This document shows positions 54,615 through 64,000 of a DNA stretch of 64,000 nucleotides, piece by piece (position 1 is the stretch's first letter; each line of letters starts with the position of its first letter). The stretch is from Thinopyrum elongatum (lineage: Eukaryota; Streptophyta; Magnoliopsida; Poales; Poaceae), in NCBI GenBank assembly GCA_011799875.1, contig CM022300.1, forward strand, positions 109,381,201-109,445,200. Direction: 5' to 3'. Below the pieces are notes generated by a model. That model had not been told where the DNA came from. It was given only the letters and a program-made list of their open reading frames with translations, and searched no databases. The translations under genes were made by a program, and so were the position numbers.

Positions 54615-57600
54615 ATGTCGAGGGAGCAGGCTCTCAAGCCCATCGACCATGGAGAGGATAGGGTTGAATCGGCGGCGGATAACTCATGTATTACACCTCG
54701 GTAAGCGTCGATGCCTCTCTAATTGATTTGTTGATTCGTAAATTCGGCCCTATTTGACCGCTAGTCGCGTGAACCGAATTTTCCTAAATTGTTCCCGGCC
54801 TAACTGCAACCTTTATTTGAATCGGATAGGATTGAGCCTGCACTTGCTTTCCAGCTGGCGGTTAGGATGGAAGTTAGTGTGTTGCGCGGTAGAAAATCGC
54901 ATATGACTACTGGATTTTTCTATCCGAAGGTGGTAGAAACAAGTATGTCGTTCAAAGATTTGCTAGCGGCGCTCCGAAATTCTTCATATGGGTGGAGCCC
55001 TGCCAATGCTGTTGAATTAAAAAAACAGCAGTACTGAGCAAAAATTTCTCCCACTAACTTGCGATAAGCATCTGGGATTGCTCTTTACTTTGAATGCTGA
55101 AAGACGCTTCGGTAAAATCCTTATCGAGGTGCTTCAGCCACGCAATGAACGTGACAAGGAGAAGGGTGTTCAGAAATCTTCTGTCTCTGCTAATAGCGAG
55201 CGCCCTCGCACTCCTTGTAGGTCAAAACCAAGCAGAGCTAGTGGTTCTGAAAGTCACAATATGCCTGCTGCCGCTTCTTGTGCTGCTTCTCCTGTCGCTG
55301 CTATAGCCGATGTAGAGCAAGATGTAGAGCCAGACGAAGAGGTGCCTCGAAATGATGATGAGGATGAGAATATGTTCCCTGATCTTGTAGATACTGTCAG
55401 TAAACAAGCAATGGAAGATGAATATCAGGAGAAACCTATCAGTCGTGCTAGATTTGATGACACTGACGATGAAGAGAGGCAGGAGAACATCGACAGCTTA
55501 GTTTTAGATGAATATGATGGTGAGGACATGCCAACAATTGAGTGGAACAGGGAAGATCCTTAGCTAGCTATCGGCACCATATTCCAGTCGATGGTGGACT
55601 ACCATCATGTAGTGACTACATATTGCATTCTTACTGAAAATACATATGTGATTGATAGGAGTGAGCCAACAAGGTTCTGTTCACTGCCCGTATGATAGGT
55701 GTAGATGGAGGTCGCATGCATCACATATGTTGAGGAGCAAGTTCATTCAGGTTTGTGTATTTCAGTTTATACTGATTCATTTTATTTTCAGATCATTGTG
55801 TAATGTTTTCTTAACTATATTTTGTTTGGGTCCCATTTTGTTTCGGATAAAAAAGAACCCACACTAGCACACTTGTCCACCTGGAGGGGGAGGAGGGAAG
55901 GCTAAAACAAAGCTAGCAAAGGCTAGGTGGGTGGCAGATGCAATTTTGGATTGGTTGAGAGAAACACCAACACTTGGTCCAACAGCACTCCATGGGAAGC
56001 TATTTGAGAAGTACAAGATTGATATACCTTACATGAGGATTTTCTATGCTAAGGAAATGGCTCTTGACAGGATTAATGGTCCTTGGAATGAGAGCTTTCA
56101 GTTGCTCTACACATTTAAATCTGAAGTGGAAGCTGCTAGTCCAGGGAGTGTTGTAGAGATTGACAAGCATACAGTTACATACAAAATAAAAGGGAAGTCA
56201 TTTCAGAAGGAGTGCTTCAAGAGGGCTTTTGTTTGTTTCAAGGCTTGTTGGCAGGGGTTTCTTGATGGTTGTAGGCCCTATTTGGCTGTTGATGCAACTG
56301 CTTTGAATGGAAGGTGGAGAGGACAACTAGTGGCAGCTTCTGCAGTTGATGGACACAACTGGCTATTCCCAGTTGCATTTGGTGTGGTGGAGGCAGAGTC
56401 TGAGGAAAGTTGGGTCTGGTTTCTGCAGCAGTTGCGCAACCTTATAGGTACACCCCCCAGGTTTAGCTATACAAACTGATGCTTGCAAGGGTTTGGAGAG
56501 TGCAGTGGAAATTGTATTCCCTGGAGTGGAGCATAGGGAATGTATGCGACACCTAGCACAGAATTTCAAAAACAAATTCAAAGGTAAAATTTATGATGAG
56601 AACTTATGGCCAATATCATACACATGCAGTGAGAGGAAGCATGAGCATCATTTTAGAGTATTGTATGCTCACAATCCTCTGGTGAAGGAGTACCTAGATG
56701 CACATCATGGAAAGTTGTGGTCAAGAAGCAAATTCAATGAAATATGCAAACTAGACTATGTGACCAGTAACCTGGCAGAGTGTTTCAATGCAAAGATCAA
56801 GTCATTGAAAGGGCTTCTGATATGGCAAATATTTGATAAGATTCGACAGATGATCATGATAAAGATGGATCTTCGCAAAGAATTGCAGAAACAGAATATG
56901 TTGGCCATCTTATGCTCCCATCTCTTATTAAGGCATTGCCTGCCAAGGCAAGAGGACTGAACATGAAATGCATTCGAGCGGTGACACACAAGGCTGAGGT
57001 AACATATATTGACAGTAAAAATAGGGAATAGAGATATCCAGTTAACCTAGCAACTAGGGAATGCAGGTGTAGGCAATGGCAGCTCTGTGGGAAGCCATGC
57101 ATACATGCCCTACATCTGATGACTGTTATAGGTGGTGAAGATGGTGAAGTTAATCAATAAATCTCTGAATATTTTTCTGTTGCCAAATTCGGGGCTGCTT
57201 ATGCTTCCAATGTGCCTGCACTCTTGGGAAAAGACCACCAGGAAGACCAAGGAAGAACAGGATCAGAAGAGGTGAAGAGGGTCATGTAAAAAGACAGCGT
57301 AAATGCAAAAAATGTGGAACCCTAGGGCACATTGCTAGGCTATGTACCAATCAAGTGGATGCTTCATTTGGAGAAGAGGAACAATGGGCAGCAACAAATG
57401 CAGAGGAGAATGCAGCATTAGAGCAGATTGAAGCTAATACAGAGGAGAATGAAGCAGCAAAGCAGATTGCAGCTAATTCATAGGAGAATGAAGCAACTGG
57501 ATTAGCACTGCCGGCATCTTGGTATGTGTGCAACAACCTTCCCTTTTTTGTGCATTTCTTATCTTTTTATCGATGGCTTATAATCTTTTTCTGTTTGACC

Positions 57601-57853
57601 TAGCTCTAGGAAAATTAGAGGAAAAGGAGACAAAAGGCCAAGAGAGAAAGAATTTGAAGAATATGAAACCATGGCTTATGAAGTTTTTGAACCCCGTCAA
57701 CTGGCCAGTGCAAGTTCTCCGTCAGCACCTCGACAGCCACCACCCGAAGTGAAGATCAAAAGGAAGAGGAAAAAGGTGGATATCCCACCTAGGGAAACCA
57801 GGAGCAAGGCTGTTAAGCCATCTCGGAACAAAAGGAGCAAGGCAAAGATGTGA
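54615..57853 (+). pseudogene. MuDR-type MULE transposase pseudogene
   Basis: Exon 1 is 54615-54700 (donor GTAAGC) and exon 2 begins at 54830 with matching phase. Order of domains: an N-terminal region (54830-55060); an acidic linker (55300-55560); the MuDR DNA-binding region with FQSMVDYHHVV and VHCPYDRCRWRSHASHMLRS (55580-55745); an intron; then the DDE core with catalytic Asp at 56291 (YLAVDATALNGRW), Asp at 56478 (IQTDACKGL) and Glu at 56778 (NLAECFNAKI); a SWIM zinc finger at 57064-57105 (CRCRQWQLCGKPCIHAL); a CCHC knuckle at 57304-57345 (CKKCGTLGHIARLC); and a basic tail to 57853. Breakage: stops at 55561, 57029 and 57481 (all TAG), others near 55034 and 57158, a frameshift in the C-run near 56458, and another near 55670. 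It would have cut and pasted the element; as it stands it cannot. Confidence 0.9.
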
Positions 57854-59141
57854 ACTTCGAACGTTGAATGCACGTTGTAAACTTTGAACTTTAAGGATTT
57901 GTACTAAGGTTTCTGTCGTCAATTTGAACAAATGTGAAAACTTGTAAGGTTTAATATTGCTATTCGTACTTTGATGTGAAATTTGAGGCAAAATTTGAAT
58001 TTGAACCAACACTTGAACTCCATTGCCCTCTGGTGTGATGTTGCAATGTTTGGTGAACTATTATAAATGTTAGGTGATCAATCCGATCTCTTTTGCGTGG
58101 TAAAACTTATAGTCATGGGAAATGTGCTCCAAATGAGCTCCGAAGCTAGGGTAAACAGCCCCATTTGTAATCAAGTTTTTTTGGACCTACTCTAAATGAG
58201 TCAAATATTTCTTATTAACACATATTCAATCTATATAGTGTAGATTCGAAGTCTCACTATTTATTGAATTAATCCTCATATTTCTACTTTTTTTTTAAAG
58301 TGCTTTAATAGAAAACCATTAAAAACATGTTTAAAATATGAAAATGGAAAACTAAGTTCAGATCCTTCTTATTCACTTTGAAATGAAGCTTTGGTGATTT
58401 TTCTGATTTTTTTATTTATTTTTCAAAAACGTAAACCCTACCTCCTCTCCTTGAACTATGTGCAACATTTTACGTGATAGCTCGTATGTGTGAAGGTTTT
58501 TTCATGAAAATGTCCATAGAATAAGTTTATGATTTTTTTATTGGTAACATGTCACATAAGACAACATTGTGCGCATGTTTTATATTTTTCAATTTTTTTA
58601 AATTAATGGTGCTCATTTGACCACGATCGTGCCAGCTAGGTTTTTTCTAATGACCGTAGACCAAGTTTAGTGTTTTTTTTTCTCATTAGTGTGTCTTATA
58701 AAACGACGAACGGCGAAGGTTTCATATTTTTTGTATTTTTTTTAAATTAGTTATGCTCAGTTGAATATTGGTCAAACCCTAGATAACCCCGTTGACCAAC
58801 TCAAAACCCCTCTAAACCTCGCGGGGTTTCGCCTAACCCTAGCTCCGAACATCAGCCATCCGATCATACCCTAGCGCCAAGCGACAACCCTCAAATATGG
58901 TCTTCTAGCAGGAATTCCGAGGCCAGGCTGCGTTCAGGCTCCGCACCGTTGGATCACATGGACGGCTCCACATCGTTGGATCCTTGGGCGATCCGCGAGA
59001 GGTTGGTTGTGCTCGCCCACCATTGCCTCCCCTTTCTTCTACTTCTTCTTCTGCGGTGACCAGAGGAGCCACTCGTCTGCTTCTTCTTCTCCGGCGACCA
59101 AAGGAGCCACTTGTCTGCTTCTTCTTCTCCGGCGACTAGAT
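57854..59141 (+). other. AT-rich MULE interior and leader of the cargo gene
   Basis: 57854-58750 is AT-rich without coding signal. 58780-59140 is GC-richer and includes two copies of a 45-bp block (CTTCTTCTTCTCCGGCGAC with AAAGGAGCCACT, near 59050-59099 and 59100-59140) directly before the ATG at 59142. Confidence 0.4.
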
Positions 59142-59744
59142 ATGTCCAGCTCCACTTCAACCTCCCGCCCCTCGTGGCCCCAGTATGGTCCACTGCCCAT
59201 GCACCACGCCACTGAAAAGGTTGACTTCGAGGAAGGGCAAGAATGGCAACTTTGGATGCGAGTTCGTGAAATGCGAGAGCAAGCCAGAGGGGCAGGTTAG
59301 ATCTCATGATTTTTCTTTGATTTCTTTTTCTCTTTGCTTCGAATTCTTTTTCGTTGGATCTGGGATTTAGGGTTCATGATTTCATTTCAGATCATGAAGA
59401 AATGCACACATTTCGAATGGCTGGATGACTACATTTGGAGGCTTCAAGGGGAGGGCTTGCTTCAATTCAATGGGGCCGCAACCCAGGAGCTTAATCTGTC
59501 GTCAGCCACTTGGAATTTTGTCTCTGAAAGTGCTGCTCCGACAGTTGGGGATGCAGATCTGAAGGGGGAATTAAAGAAGATGAACAAGAACTTGAGGCAG
59601 ATGATTCAATTGAACAAGCAGGCGAATCTGATAGCTTTAGGATTTTATTTTTGTATAGTTGCTCTAGGATTTGCTTACTTGCTGGTCATGTGCTCTAAGA
59701 TTTGCTTAAGGTTTTGTGGATCATGTGCTCTCTGTGTTGCTTAA
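59142..59744 (+). CDS. GRF-type zinc finger membrane protein gene carried in the MULE
   Basis: Exon 1 (59142-59295) ends at a GTTAG donor and exon 2 (59391-59744) follows a TTTCAG acceptor, joined in phase 0. The joined frame carries GCEFVKCESKPEGQ then KKCTHFEWLDDYIW, the core of a GRF zinc finger (nucleic-acid binding), followed by LLQFNGAATQELNL, a charged helix (LKGELKKMNKNLRQMIQLNK) and a C-terminal membrane span LIALGFYFCIVALGFAYLLV. This layout is common in grass GRF proteins. The ATG at 59142 (MSSSTSTSRPSWPQYGPL) is the family-like start but lies in another frame from the zinc finger, so one indel, near 59180-59190, has removed the first zinc-ligand region. The gene is therefore probably damaged at its 5' end, though exon 2 is clean. 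Whether the MULE captured it or such genes normally ride in MULEs cannot be decided here. Confidence 0.7.
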
Positions 59745-60180
59745 TTTGTGGATCATGTGCTCTCTGTGTTGCTTAAACTATGTCTCTATCTCCATCTCTG
59801 AATCTCTGTAGGTGTTAGTTTTTGACACTTTCAGTTTCGTCAGACAACACCGAGCGCAAGAGAAAAAAACGTAGTTCTTGGGCCCAAAATGAAACCAAGC
59901 TCTGGTTGGGCCGTCGCATTGCGTTGACTGTCGAAGGCCCACAAAGATAAAAGAGGCCTAGAAAATAGTGCATGAGCTGGCTCTGTTTTTCCCCTGTTTT
60001 TTTGCTTGATTGTTTTGATTGCATTTACAGAGATTGCGTGCATGTTGCTTACATTACAAAAATAGGTTACATCATTTGAAATTACACAACAATTGATATT
60101 GCCACCAACAAGTCAACAATTAGCATTTTGTTTCATGCAATATGGCCACCAACAAGTAAAAATGGGCTACCCTTCAAAAA
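59745..60180. other. AT-rich spacer in the MULE
   Basis: No gene. The short phrase TGTGGATCATGTGCTCTCTG with TGTTGCTTAA is repeated at 59714-59743 and 59748-59775, just after the GRF stop codon. Confidence 0.4.
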
Positions 60181-60630
60181 TTATTTTCATCATGCCAAAT
60201 GGCCACAAACTATTCAAAAATTAGCTTCTTTTTGTTCATACAATATAGGTATCCTACAATATATATGGCCACCAACAATTCAAAAAATTTAGCTTCTTTT
60301 TCTTCTTCTTTTCAACATCAACATGGCACATTTTTCTAGCTTTAGTTTCCTTTTTGACACCTCAACTAGTCCATTAGCCGCCCGTGCCAAAACTTGGAAC
60401 CAATAAAACCTAAAATATAATGGCCAAAATTATTTTCATCTTGCCAAATGGCCACAAACTATTCAAAAATTAGCTTCTTTTTGTTCATACAATATATAGG
60501 GCCACCAACAATTCAAAAAATTTAGCATTTTTCCTTCTTATTTTCAACATCAACATGGCTCATTTTTCTAGCTTTAGTTTCCTATCCCTTTCCTTTTTGA
60601 CTAGTCCATTAGCCGCGCATGCCAAAACTT
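60181..60630 (+). repeat. Direct repeat of ~200 bp, two copies
   Basis: Copies at 60181-60390 and 60430-60630 share TTGCCAAATGGCCACAAACT (ATGCC in the first), AATTAGCTTCTTTTTGTTCA, TTTTCAACATCAACATGG and CTAGTCCATTAGCCGC. A third, partial version begins near 60112. Confidence 0.75.
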
Positions 60631-61201
60631 GACCCTAAAATATAAGGGCCAAAATACAAATATTACACAACATGAATATAACAAGCCGAATGGGCTACCC
60701 TCCAACCATTTTTACAAGGCTAACCCCAAAACTTGGAGGGAGTGACATTTTTCCATTTTTTACAAAAAGTTTTTTTTTTGAAATATCCAGCTTTTGCTGG
60801 TTTTCATTGAGGGATACCCTTTCATTGATTTAGCAGAAGGAGAGGTTACAAAAAGGGGTATGTTGGAAGAGAGTTTACATGTAGCCGTCTAGGGCTCGGC
60901 ATGGCACCATATCCATCTAGCGATATCTCACATCAAATAAGGGTACAACCAACGACATATAAAAGTAGCAAGCAAAACACAGATAACCAACGACATATCA
61001 AATAAAAGTAGCAAGCATAACATAGTTCTTACATAAAACATGATAGGGTTCCCAACATGATATAACACGACAGAGATAAAAAGTTCACGGTACAACCAAT
61101 GACATAATTAAGATAGAAATATATAAAAAGCCCTAACACCCTAGGGCAAGACAAACTTCACGAGACCGGGCCTTCACCACCATCTTCACTGTGCCTCCTT
61201 T
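60631..61201. other. MULE spacer with a minus-strand poly(A)-like tail
   Basis: At 60769-60800 the minus strand reads CCAGCAAAAGCTGGATATTTC followed by a run of A, resembling the 3' end of a retroposed or LINE-type sequence. 60940-61040 has the phrase CCAACGACATAT and AAAAGTAGCAAGCA twice. No coding sequence is found. Confidence 0.35.
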
Positions 61202-61627
61202 TCACTGCTCCTCCTCCATGCCGTCCTCGCCGAGGTAGTAGGGGAGGCTGTGCATACCGTTGCGGGTGGGGAAGATGCTATCGAAGTCCATGAAGATGTT
61301 GTAGGTGATGAATGTGATGAACTCACACCCACACCAAAACACCTTGCCGAGGAGGTAGTACGCATCAAATCTGTTGGCAAAGTTGGCGATGAGCCCTATC
61401 GGCGGAGTGCTGGAGTTTGGACGCACTTCCTCCAGTCGGAACATCACCGGCGAGCCCGCCGGGAGGTGGGCGAAGCCCGCACCGAGGAACCACTGGGCAA
61501 ACTCCTTTGCACCCCTCCAGCGTGAGATCGCCTACACGCGGAGCGTCGTCTCCACGACAACGCCGGCGGGGTACCGCCTCTCCGGCATGGTTAGTGGCAG
61601 CTGGAAGGTGGGGCCATTGTACTGCAT
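61202..61627 (-). pseudogene. Minus-strand ORF in the MULE with one internal stop
   Basis: From ATG 61627 (MQYNGPTFQLPLTMPERR) a single frame runs to the stop at 61202, 141 codons, broken only by TAG at 61532-61534 (just after ETTLRV). Downstream residues KEFAQWFLGAGFAHLPAG, MFRLEEVRPNSS and NRFDAYYLLGKVFWCGCEF read like a folded protein, rich in aromatic residues. A TATA-like TATTTAAA (minus) lies near 61718-61727, about 95 bp upstream of the ATG. I do not recognise the family. The single stop suggests recent decay or a sequence captured by the MULE. The ATG-proximal 30 codons could in principle be a separate short peptide. Confidence 0.5.
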
Positions 61628-62201
61628 CCTCGCCTCACTTCGAGAGTGCTCTGGATTTGGGTGAAGAAGAGAAGGGGGCAGCGCAAATGGATGTGTGGAG
61701 AATAGGTGGAGGGGTGGGTGGTTTAAATAAGGGGAGTGGCATCGGCCGCGCTCTGGATTTGCTACGTTCAAACGAGCCGCGTCGATTGATATGCCACTTT
61801 AATTGCCAACCGGTTTTAATTGCCACGCTGAATCGATGCGAGTGGATCGAAAAGGCTGAAACGATGCTCTAAATCGAGGAGACACGCGTGCGAGAAGAGA
61901 CGAACCAGCGGCAGCGACCATTGCTGCATCCATGGAGGCTCGCGTGTAGGAAAGAGGTTCGGTCAGTGCATCGTGGCGGTGGGCATCGGCGCATGCAGGC
62001 AGGCTAGCTGGGTGTATGCATAGCAGGCCAGCTGGATATGTCGTGCATGCATAGCAGGCTTCTGTCGTGGCGGCGCGCGCAGGCCTTTCATGCAACGGCC
62101 CAACAGTCTAAAGAAACCACGGCCCAATGGTCGAACAGCGCCACCGTCCGATGCAGCCCCAATTGTCAGGTCCAACAGGCGACACAGTCCAGTGCGGCCC
62201 C
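61628..62201. other. MULE 3' subterminal region
   Basis: GC-rich DNA between the minus-strand ORF and the right TIR. Open frames on both strands have no motifs. The phrase GGCCCAACAGTC / GGCCCAATGGTC / GTCCAACAGG recurs at 62098-62180. Confidence 0.35.
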
Positions 62202-62364
62202 ACTCGTCAGAGTTAACGGTCAAAGCATTGACCCGACGGCATCCACCGTTTGTGACCATTTCTGAGGGTTTCGGACAACAGAGTGGGGAAAAGTGAGCAA
62301 AAGTTAAGAGCATGGGGATGAATGAGTACGGCTAAGGAACCAGGAGCACAGATGTAAAAATCCC
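62202..62364 (+). repeat. MULE right terminal inverted repeat
   Basis: Inverted partner of 54091-54253, ending AAATCCC. Confidence 0.9.
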
Positions 62365-62373
62365 TTTTGCGTA
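62365..62373 (+). repeat. MULE target site duplication, right copy
   Basis: TTTTGCGTA directly after the right terminus, identical to 54082-54090. The host exon continues with TGGGGCAATGAG. Confidence 0.95.
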
Positions 62374-62953
62374 TGGGGCAATGAGATATTCATGAACCAG
62401 CATCAAGTGAGGAAATTGATAAGTATTATTAGCAAAAAGATACGGACGATGGCAATTAAATTATTTGTTTACGCTCTATCCAAGACAATAGTGAGTTGTA
62501 GGATGGTAACTATGAACTCTGTAGCCTTCTCTTTTTACTACCCATAATGAGTTGTTAGACAACAATGTGTGAATCTTTTCCGTTTGCAGTGATTCCCAAA
62601 GCAGTTTACTCAAGATTACCTCGCAAAGTACATGATTGGCGGACATGCAATGAAGGTTAAAGTATTTCATCGAGACTACAATGAGCATCGAGAATTCCTA
62701 ATGAAGACAGTGAAGAATGGGTGGGCGGCCATCACAAGGGGTTGGCCTATAGTCGTGCGCGCATTAGGCATGGAGGAGGGCACAATATGGGCTTTCCACT
62801 TCACCTTCTCTAACAGCGAGAATGTCTTTCGCCTCTCTCTTTACAGTCTTTAGTACAACTGTGGTTCATCATTCCTTACTTGCTGCTTCTGTAGTTCTTC
62901 AGTATATCTACGTGTGCATCGAATTATGCATTCGTCCTTGAACCTATATTTGT

Positions 62954-62959
62954 AATAAA
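62954..62959 (+). terminator. Polyadenylation signal of the B3-like gene
   Basis: AATAAA about 100 bp after the stop codon at 62853, a normal position for a plant gene's 3' end. Confidence 0.55.
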
Positions 62960-62979
62960 CATGGTTCGATATGAAATAA

Positions 62980-63815
62980 GTGATTGCCTACTTTCAAATT
63001 CAAAATCTGTGAATTTTAAATGCAGGGATTAAATTAGGGATAAATTATGCTCTGCAGGCCAGTACACTACACATGGTTTGCAAAAGCAAAACGTCTGTGA
63101 TAAATGTCAAGATCGGACACATTTCTCAGATCCACTACGTGTGCGATCTATCTCTACTGCACACACGATCAACCAAGAAAAAATATGTGAGATTAACAAT
63201 AGCAGCACACACAGTTCCTTGTTATTAAATGTTTGCAAAATTCACTTTATCACACACGCTTGGCAATTATGGACTGTTTATGATGTCGTACGCATCCTAA
63301 ACATTTGCTCATAGAAGAACGCGTGTGATAGGCCTTCATCCGACGCGGGTACGATGGATGAATCGTGTGGGATATATTCAAGCTTCGCATACAGTTTTAA
63401 AGGGACAACTGTATGCACTCTTACATCGAATCGCATACGGTCGAGGAAAAGTAAATGTGTGTGATTTTCTCCTTATCATACATGTTCTATAATTGTGAAC
63501 TATTTGTGATGGGGTGCACATCATTAACGTTGCACCACAGAATACCGACTGCGATGGTAATGTGACCAAAAAAACGTGTAGCAAGGATGGAGCGTTTGGG
63601 ATATTCGACCTATCACAAACAGTTGTCTCAAGATTCGCGTTTGGGATAGATGACAGCATCGCATACGCTTAGTTATGCAAAATGTCTGCATTACTACTCC
63701 CTATCCCCGACGGTTTCTGGGTCGTGTGGGAAGGATCCCCCTATCGCACACACATGCAAGGCGACGGTTTAAATTGTCGTCACGGAAAGGGGTTAAAAAC
63801 CGTTTGTATAGCAGC
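62980..63815. mobile_element. CACTA-like subterminal repeat region
   Basis: Many short words of the type TCGCACACA, CGTGTGGGA, GCATACG, TGTGTGATA and GACGGTTT occur in both orientations, as in subterminal regions of Triticeae CACTA transposons. The right edge falls near CCGTTTGTATAGCAG (63800-63815), a degenerate match to a CACTA end, after which retrotransposon coding sequence resumes. No CACTA transposase is visible and the left end is not found. Confidence 0.4.
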
Positions 63816-63823
63816 TCGATGTA

Positions 63824-64000
63824 CCAGTGCTTGGTCATAAAATTTCTGAAAGAGGTATTGAAGTAGATAGAGCTAAGGTTGATGCACTTGATAAAATACC
63901 ATTTCCTAAAGATATTAAAGGTATAAGAAGTTTCCTTGGTCATGTTGGTTTTAATAGAACGTTCACTAAAAACTTTTCTAAAATCTCTAGGTAGAAAGAT
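63824..64000 (+). mobile_element. Gypsy reverse transcriptase/RNase H junction fragment
   Basis: Plus-strand translation gives VLGHKISERGIEVDRAKVDA followed by a PFPKDIKGIRSFLGHVGF block, which is the end of the Gypsy reverse transcriptase domain (LGHxIS..GI.vD..Kv.ai) running towards RNase H. A stop (TAG) follows FSKIS-R near 63992. The fragment is cut on the left at about 63820 and runs off the window. It is Athila-like in sequence and could be from the autonomous relatives of the gag-only elements. Confidence 0.8.

Larger units (their letters stand above)
54091..62364 (+). mobile_element. Mutator-like element (MULE), 8,274 bp, inserted in exon 3 of a gene
   Basis: Terminal inverted repeats of about 163 bp (54091-54253 and 62202-62364) share blocks such as TGCTCCTGGTTCCTTAG, CATTCATCCCCATGCTCTTA, ACTTTTGCTCACTTTTCCCC and GGGTCAATGCTTTGACCGTT. 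The ends are GGGATTT...AAATCCC. The 9-bp target duplication is perfect, the size expected for Mutator transposition. Contents: TIR; a ~43-bp minisatellite (54377-54562); a MuDR-type transposase pseudogene (54615-57853); AT-rich spacer; a GRF-zinc-finger gene (59142-59744); AT-rich repeats; and a minus-strand ORF (61202-61627). The intact target duplication shows no rearrangement at the borders since insertion. The transposase is dead, so any mobility would need another source. Confidence 0.92.
52429..62853 (+). pseudogene. Multi-exon gene with B3-like last exon, split by a MULE
   Basis: Exon 1: 52429-52955, starting MASPADDDEVAAVRPDLL. Exon 2: 53875-53909 (35 nt). Exon 3: 54044-54090 and, after the MULE, 62374-62490. 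Last exon: from about 62590-62605 to the stop at 62851-62853. Splice sites are canonical (GTGAG / GCAG; GTTAG / GTAG; GTGAGT / GCAG) and phases agree through exon 3. The last exon (KVKVFHRDYNEHREFLM, GWPIVVRALGMEEGTIWAF, RLSLYSL) looks like a plant B3 DNA-binding fold, which would make this a nuclear transcription-factor-like protein; I infer this from the strand pattern only. Exon 1 has in-frame TAG at 52639, 52861 and 52882. The last exon begins with TGA in phase 0, or is one base out of phase. The gene is dead with or without the transposon. A polyadenylation signal follows at 62954. Confidence 0.7.

Overview
The window looks like a chromosome arm of a Triticeae grass (wheat, barley, rye or Aegilops). 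The LTR termini, the SIRE-type Copia LTR with its TCGG/CCGA palindromes, the tRNA-Asp primed Gypsy family and the ~500-bp tandem repeat are all of a kind I know from that tribe. Genes are sparse. Most of the sequence is nested retrotransposon, one large Mutator-like DNA transposon, and decayed gene copies. No gene here can be called certainly intact and functional.

Layout. 1-9.1 kb: a broken WRN-type 3'-5' exonuclease copy (minus), a Copia integrase scrap, degenerate direct repeats, and one open 189-codon minus-strand gene of unknown function (7716-8285). 9.1-15.3 kb: a non-autonomous Gypsy element, minus strand, with a short open gag. 15.3-20.3 kb: tandem and low-complexity repeats, including (GT)34. 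20.3-45.5 kb: a compound Gypsy of the form LTR-internal-LTR-internal-LTR. Its middle LTR was hit by a SIRE-type Copia, after which part of the nest was tandemly duplicated and one Copia copy collapsed to a solo LTR. The surviving Copia has gag and a long intact second ORF but no pol. It also has an internal palindrome/TATA region resembling its LTR promoter.

45.5-52 kb: a TATA-driven coiled-coil gene copy with a frameshift, several tandem repeat arrays, and a 5S rRNA-derived fragment that keeps the internal Pol III promoter boxes. 52.4-62.9 kb: a multi-exon gene whose last exon resembles a B3 domain. An 8,274-bp MULE splits it in exon 3. The MULE has ~163-bp terminal inverted repeats and a perfect 9-bp target duplication (TTTTGCGTA), and the host reading frame lines up across the insertion. 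The MULE carries a decayed MuDR-type transposase (DDE, SWIM and zinc knuckle), a GRF-zinc-finger membrane-protein gene, and a further minus-strand ORF. 63-64 kb: CACTA-like subterminal repeats abutting a Gypsy reverse transcriptase fragment.

How the parts relate: the order of events can be read from the nesting. The Gypsy elements came first, then the SIRE insertion, then duplication and LTR-LTR recombination. Separately, the MULE entered the B3-like gene. Nonsense codons in the MULE transposase and the host gene are mostly TAG where glutamine fits, which suggests C-to-T decay at CHG sites.
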